Assembly (NCBI GenBank): GCA_964540815.1
Contig: CAZIOH010000084.1
Location: forward strand, 1-29,374
Direction of reading: 5' to 3'
Source: CAZIOH01 sp964540815
GTDB taxonomy: Bacteria; Myxococcota_A; Polyangia; Fen-1088
Length of the DNA: 29,374 nucleotides
Shown: positions 26,168 through 29,374 of the stretch, one piece after another
Numbering within the stretch: position 1 is the stretch's first letter
How the letters are laid out: each line of letters opens with the position of its first letter
Translations under genes and position numbers: made by a program
Notes under the pieces: model-generated
What the model saw: the letters and a program-made list of their open reading frames with translations, nothing else
Database searches by the model: none
What the model was told of the DNA's origin: nothing

Positions 26168-28220
26168 CACTTTCCAGACGCGCTCCCCTCACCACCAGGC
26201 CCCGCGGGCCTCCTCGATTCTCCTCGGACTGCTGGGCGCGCTGGCCCTCGGCGCGGCCACGTCCGCCTGCCAGGATGGCCCCTCCGCGATCGGCGCGAGC
26301 GAGACGGCGCCGGACGGTGCGCTCGTGGGGCAGCTCGAGTCGTACGTCGTCGATCGAGATGACGGCTCGAGCACCCGCGAGTCGTACCTGGTGCTGTCCG
26401 ATCCGGGGGCGACTCGCCTGCGGCTCGACTTCGGTGGGCTCGACGCGCCGACGGGGAGCGGCGCCCTGCGGGCCTGGGGCGTGCGACGGGGCGAGTCCTT
26501 GCGCGTGCTTCACTACGAGACGGATGTCGCCGCGGGCGACGGTGCCGGCGCCGGCGCCGGGATCGGCCGCACGACCTCGGAGCTGGTCGGCGCATCCCCC
26601 AGGCCGCGCACCGCGGTCTTCGTGATCGTGGATGTCGGTGGCGGCTCCAAGTTGACCAGCGACGTCGCGACCAGCACGGTGTTCACCCCGGGCAAGAACT
26701 TCGCCGACGTCTACAACCAGATCTCCTACGGGATCCTCCAGATGTCGGGGACGGTGGTGGGGCCGCTGTCCTATCCCACATCGACCTGCGACTACAACGG
26801 CGTCGCCCGCACCTTGCGGCCGATGATCCAGGGCACCTACAACCACTACATGTGGTACTTCGCCACGAACCCGGGGTGTGCCTGGAGCGGGCTCGGCGCC
26901 GAGGGCAACGTCACGCGTCCGCAGTCCGATTCCTGGTACAACGCCAGCACGGGCTGCACGGTCCTCGTGCAGGAGGTCGGACACAACCTCGGCTGGATGC
27001 ACTCGTCGACCCTGCGCTGTCCCGGGGCCTCGTTCGCGGACAACCCGCTCACCTGCACCAGCAGCGAGTATGGCAATCGCTACACCCCGATGGGCTCGGG
27101 GTGCGGGCACTTCGCGGCGTACGACAAGTGGTACGGCGGGATCTTCTCGGGCTGCAACGGCGTCAAGGTGACCTCGAGCGGGACCTTCAACCTGCTGCCC
27201 ATCGAGAACGCGTGCAACGGAGTCCAGGGCATCCAGATCCCGATGCTCAAGGCCACGCGGACCGCCGATCCGCAGCAAGGAAATCCTCAGCCACTCAAGC
27301 ACTACTACCTCGAGTACCGTGGGCCCTGGGGCCTCGACACGGCGATCAAGACGCCGCAGGTCATGGTGTACGCCGGCGACGACGTGCACGCGGCCAGCAA
27401 GACCAGCAACTGGACCTGGTTGCTCGACATGGTCCCCTCCACCACCAACACCTTCGACGGGCTGGCGGCAGGGCAGGACTTCAGCGATCCGACGGGCGGA
27501 ATCACCGTGACCGTCATGTCGGCCGACGCCACCAAGGCGGTGGTGCAGATCGACATCGTGGGCGGCGTCGGCGCACCGCCGACCTGCATCGACAACACGA
27601 CGCTGGCGGACGACGGCCCGGTTGATTGCAGCGCGACGCCAGGTCTCGGTGGGGCACCGGGAGCCACGGCCGGCACCGGGGGCACGGGCACGGGCGGGGC
27701 CCGCTCGGGATCGGGTGGCGCGCCGGGCGGGGGGCCCGGAACCGGCGGCCGAGGCATCTTCGGTGGGACCGGCGGCTTTTCCTTCGGAAGCGGTGGGAGC
27801 GGCGGCTCGATTGGAACCGGCACGCCGGGCACGGGTGGGCAGCCGTTCGGCCTCGGGACCGGCGGCGCGGCGGCTCCCACCGGCTCCGGGGGTGCATCCA
27901 TCATCTCGGGGAGTGGCGGGGCAGGCACGGGTGATGGTCCCGGGACCGGCGGCCAGAGCGCCGGGGCTCCGGGGACCGTGGTGATCGGGCCGGGCACCAT
28001 CGGTCCGACCGGGACCGGAGGGAGCGCGCCTGGACCGCTCGGGCTCGGTGCCGCCGGCAGCGTCAACGGAGGCTGCAGCTGTGCGCTCGGCCCGGACGGT
28101 CGGGCGGCCGGCTGGCCCGCTCTGCTGGCGGTCCTGGCCCTGGTCGGGTTCGCGCGCCGTCGTCGCCCAGCGCGAGCGCCGGAGGCGCGAAAGAGCTGCT
28201 CGTATCCTCCGACAGACTAG
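26160..28220 (+). CDS. Gametolysin-like (M11-type) metalloprotease with MYXO-CTERM-like tail
   Basis: 686 residues. The N-terminal signal has a possible lipobox at TSAC (C37). The protease domain has QEVGHNLGWMH (Q271, E272, H275, H281) and a Met-turn YTPMGSG (M311). Gln in place of the first His is the variant known from gametolysin (Chlamydomonas M11). The protein continues with a beta-sandwich and a long Gly/Thr/Ser-rich linker (about 500-630). It closes with a Cys-x-Cys pair (639, 641), a hydrophobic helix and RRRR, matching a MYXO-CTERM surface-sorting signal. The tail runs 17 residues past the Arg cluster through a palindromic repeat. GGAAGGG lies 10 bases before ATG 26160, which is the third of three staggered ATGs (26150, 26155, 26160). 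Confidence 0.8.
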   Translation: MIDTFQTRSPHHQAPRASSILLGLLGALALGAATSACQDGPSAIGASETAPDGALVGQLESYVVDRDDGSSTRESYLVLSDPGATRLRLDFGGLDAPTGSGALRAWGVRRGESLRVLHYETDVAAGDGAGAGAGIGRTTSELVGASPRPRTAVFVIVDVGGGSKLTSDVATSTVFTPGKNFADVYNQISYGILQMSGTVVGPLSYPTSTCDYNGVARTLRPMIQGTYNHYMWYFATNPGCAWSGLGAEGNVTRPQSDSWYNASTGCTVLVQEVGHNLGWMHSSTLRCPGASFADNPLTCTSSEYGNRYTPMGSGCGHFAAYDKWYGGIFSGCNGVKVTSSGTFNLLPIENACNGVQGIQIPMLKATRTADPQQGNPQPLKHYYLEYRGPWGLDTAIKTPQVMVYAGDDVHAASKTSNWTWLLDMVPSTTNTFDGLAAGQDFSDPTGGITVTVMSADATKAVVQIDIVGGVGAPPTCIDNTTLADDGPVDCSATPGLGGAPGATAGTGGTGTGGARSGSGGAPGGGPGTGGRGIFGGTGGFSFGSGGSGGSIGTGTPGTGGQPFGLGTGGAAAPTGSGGASIISGSGGAGTGDGPGTGGQSAGAPGTVVIGPGTIGPTGTGGSAPGPLGLGAAGSVNGGCSCALGPDGRAAGWPALLAVLALVGFARRRRPARAPEARKSCSYPPTD
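28172..28189. repeat. 18-bp hairpin repeat inside the protease gene 3' end
   Basis: GCGAGCGCCGGAGGCGCG, one base (loop) different from the two copies at 57-74 and 92-109. It encodes part of the short tail after the Arg cluster and lies 31 bases before the stop. Confidence 0.6.
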
Positions 28221-28648
28221 GGAAGCAGGCTGTGGACGGCGGTGGCGGTGGCGATCGCCACGCCCGCTTCGTCCTCGGCTGTGGCCTCGACCACCGCCAG
28301 TCGCTTGCCGAGCTTCACGAGCCGCGCGCGGGCGCGAATGGTGCCAGCGCGAACCGGTGCCAGGAAGTTCACGCTCATCTGGGCGGCGGCGTTGAAGCGA
28401 CCCTGGCCGTGAACCGCCGCACCGACGACGTGACCCATCGCCGAGTCCATCAGCGCCATGACGACGCCCCCATGGAGGGTCCCATAGGGGTTGTGGTGGA
28501 GAGGGTCGACGGTGTACTCCCAGATCACCTCGCCGGTGCCGTCGGCGCGCGGCGCGCCGACGGCGCGGGGAATGAAGGGCAGGGGGCCCTGGGGCTCGTC
28601 GAGGCGCAGGGCGAAGGGGCGCTCGAGCGGGGGCGGCGGCGGGCTCAC
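28217..28648 (-). CDS. PaaI-family (hotdog) thioesterase
   Basis: 143 residues. The signature HHNPYGTLHGGVVMALMDSAMG has the Asn/Gly-Thr-Leu-His-Gly-Gly pattern of PaaI/YdiI-like acyl-CoA thioesterases, followed by FNAAAQMSVNFLAPVRAG. The substrate cannot be told from sequence. The GTG start (28648) overlaps the NUDIX stop in GTGA, so translation is coupled. Its stop shares the palindrome CTAG with the stop of the opposite protease gene (28217-28220). Confidence 0.9.
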   Translation of the reverse strand: MSPPPPPLERPFALRLDEPQGPLPFIPRAVGAPRADGTGEVIWEYTVDPLHHNPYGTLHGGVVMALMDSAMGHVVGAAVHGQGRFNAAAQMSVNFLAPVRAGTIRARARLVKLGKRLAVVEATAEDEAGVAIATATAVHSLLP

Positions 28649-29205
28649 GGGCGCGCCGGGGGAAAGTGGATGAAGTAGAGGCCCACGTACACCTTCGGAT
28701 CCACCAGCACGCCGGCCGCGGCCTGGCGCTGCAGGAACGCCGGCACCTCCGGCACCCGGATCAGGTGGACGGTGATGTTCTCGGTCTCGTCACCTCCCCC
28801 GGCGCCCACCCGGGTGAGCCCGGTCGCGCGGAAGAACGTCACGAGCTCCCGCGAGAGCCCGGACGAGGGAGGCCCCTCGGTCAGGATGCGCCAGTCGGTC
28901 GCGCGAAACCCCGTCTCCTCCTCGAGCTCACGGGCGGCGGCGAGCTCCATCGGCTCGTCGGCGCTCCCGACGTGATCGCCCACCAGTCCGGCCGGCAGCT
29001 CGATGGTGGAACGCCCGACCGCGACGCGGTGCTGTTCGACCAGCACCAGAGACTCTCCTTCCGGCGAGGTCACGTCGGTGGTCGCCACGATCACCGCCAC
29101 GCCAGTCGCCACCACGCGGCGAACGTACTCCCAACCGTTATCGTCCACGAGCTCGAGGTAACGCCCGGTGGCGAGGATCCGTCGCTGGTCACTGGAAGTC
29201 GGCAC
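28645..29205 (-). CDS. NUDIX hydrolase (ADP-sugar pyrophosphatase-like)
   Basis: 186 residues from GTG 29205. The Nudix helix is present as EPMELAAARELEEETGF, with the catalytic REL-x-EE-x-GF core, preceded by ELPAGLVGDHVGSAD. The Gly to first Glu distance is about 10 residues rather than 5, an expansion also found in some ADP-ribose pyrophosphatase relatives. These enzymes cleave ADP-ribose or similar NDP-sugars. An earlier in-frame start at 29313 would add an Asp/Glu repeat encoded by a microsatellite. GTG 29205 is preferred because a -10-like TAGCGT ends 8 bases before it and 186 residues is a normal length. First gene of a pair with the thioesterase. Confidence 0.85.
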   Translation of the reverse strand: MPTSSDQRRILATGRYLELVDDNGWEYVRRVVATGVAVIVATTDVTSPEGESLVLVEQHRVAVGRSTIELPAGLVGDHVGSADEPMELAAARELEEETGFRATDWRILTEGPPSSGLSRELVTFFRATGLTRVGAGGGDETENITVHLIRVPEVPAFLQRQAAAGVLVDPKVYVGLYFIHFPPARP

Positions 29206-29213
29206 GGTCCCGA

Positions 29214-29219
29214 ACGCTA
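29214..29219 (-). promoter_or_regulatory. Candidate -10 element of the NUDIX gene (leaderless layout)
   Basis: Minus strand CCTGCTAGCGTT gives TAGCGT in the TGCTAnnnT context, 8 bases before GTG 29205. The -35 position (TGGTGA) is weak. Confidence 0.45.
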
Positions 29220-29266
29220 GCAGGCCTCTCCTGCCATCACCATACTCCGGCATCCGGACCCACTTC

Positions 29267-29374
29267 CCGTCCTCGTCCTCGTCCTCGTCCTCGTCTCCGT
29301 TCCCCGACGGCACGCGGCGAGGAACGAATACGAGTACGAGGAAGGCGACGAGGACGAATACGAGGACGCTGGAG
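29267..29374. repeat. GAGGAC microsatellite and degenerate GA-rich DNA
   Basis: On the minus strand GAGGAC is repeated about four times (29267-29297). From 29310 to the window end, degenerate GA-rich triplets and hexamers (GAATACGAG-like) continue. It lies upstream of the predicted NUDIX promoter and probably does not code. A GTCGAG/TTCGAG-style degenerate stretch also follows pspA at 10149-10189. Confidence 0.75.

Noticed and set aside
26164..26190. TTGACA at 26164 as a -35 box
   Set aside because: It lies inside the protease signal-peptide codons and no -10-like hexamer occurs 16-18 bases downstream.

Overview
The window is high-GC DNA (about 70% by eye) that most likely comes from a myxobacterium-like member of the Myxococcota (Polyangia side). 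The lineage markers are a secreted protein with Myxococcus-type Cys-rich repeats (DUF4215) around a fibro-slime domain, a protease ending in a MYXO-CTERM-like signal, a transmembrane Ser/Thr kinase, a PilZ protein and many lipoproteins. No rRNA, tRNA, CRISPR array, insertion sequence or prophage is visible. A run of 100 N at 19704-19803 is an assembly gap inside a tandem repeat.

Layout. 112-9347 (all minus) is a housekeeping block transcribed holB, ricT-like (PSP1), metG, icd, mdh, sucC, sucD, ndk: a replication/translation trio followed by four TCA-cycle genes and nucleoside diphosphate kinase. Divergent from holB is pspA (9480-10139, plus). 10240-11825 (minus) holds a FliA/WhiG-type sigma factor followed by an orphan type III secretion ring lipoprotein (SctJ/YscJ), with no other secretion genes in view. 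Then come a ThrB2-like homoserine kinase (plus), a PilZ protein (minus), a small lipoprotein-like NTF2-fold protein, a transmembrane Ser/Thr kinase and a Cys-rich/ThuA-like lipoprotein (all plus). 17993-19550 (minus) is a HEAT-repeat protein overlapping a metallophosphoesterase. The broken 31-bp tandem repeat follows, then tatA. 20263-28220 is mostly surface or envelope proteins (fibro-slime/DUF4215 protein, TolB/FlgO-like membrane protein, SMP-30-like lipoprotein, gametolysin-like protease) with rsgA among them. The window ends with a translationally coupled NUDIX hydrolase and PaaI-type thioesterase.

The most informative signal outside the genes is a recurrent promoter layout. A -10-like hexamer (often within TGCTAnnnT), sometimes with a TTGAnn -35 box 17 bases upstream, lies only 5-9 bases before an ATG or GTG. 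This occurs at holB, thrB, the PilZ gene, the small lipoprotein, the kinase gene, the HEAT gene, the fibro-slime gene, the 22310-23368 gene, rsgA (through a nine-codon mini-ORF) and the NUDIX gene. It suggests that many mRNAs here are leaderless, and it was used to choose several start codons. pspA and tatA have the same kind of -10 further away together with a good Shine-Dalgarno. Other notable points are the orphan SctJ/sigma pair, the QExxHxxGxxH protease, the 31-bp repeat that supplies the -35 of the HEAT gene, and two small dispersed repeat families.
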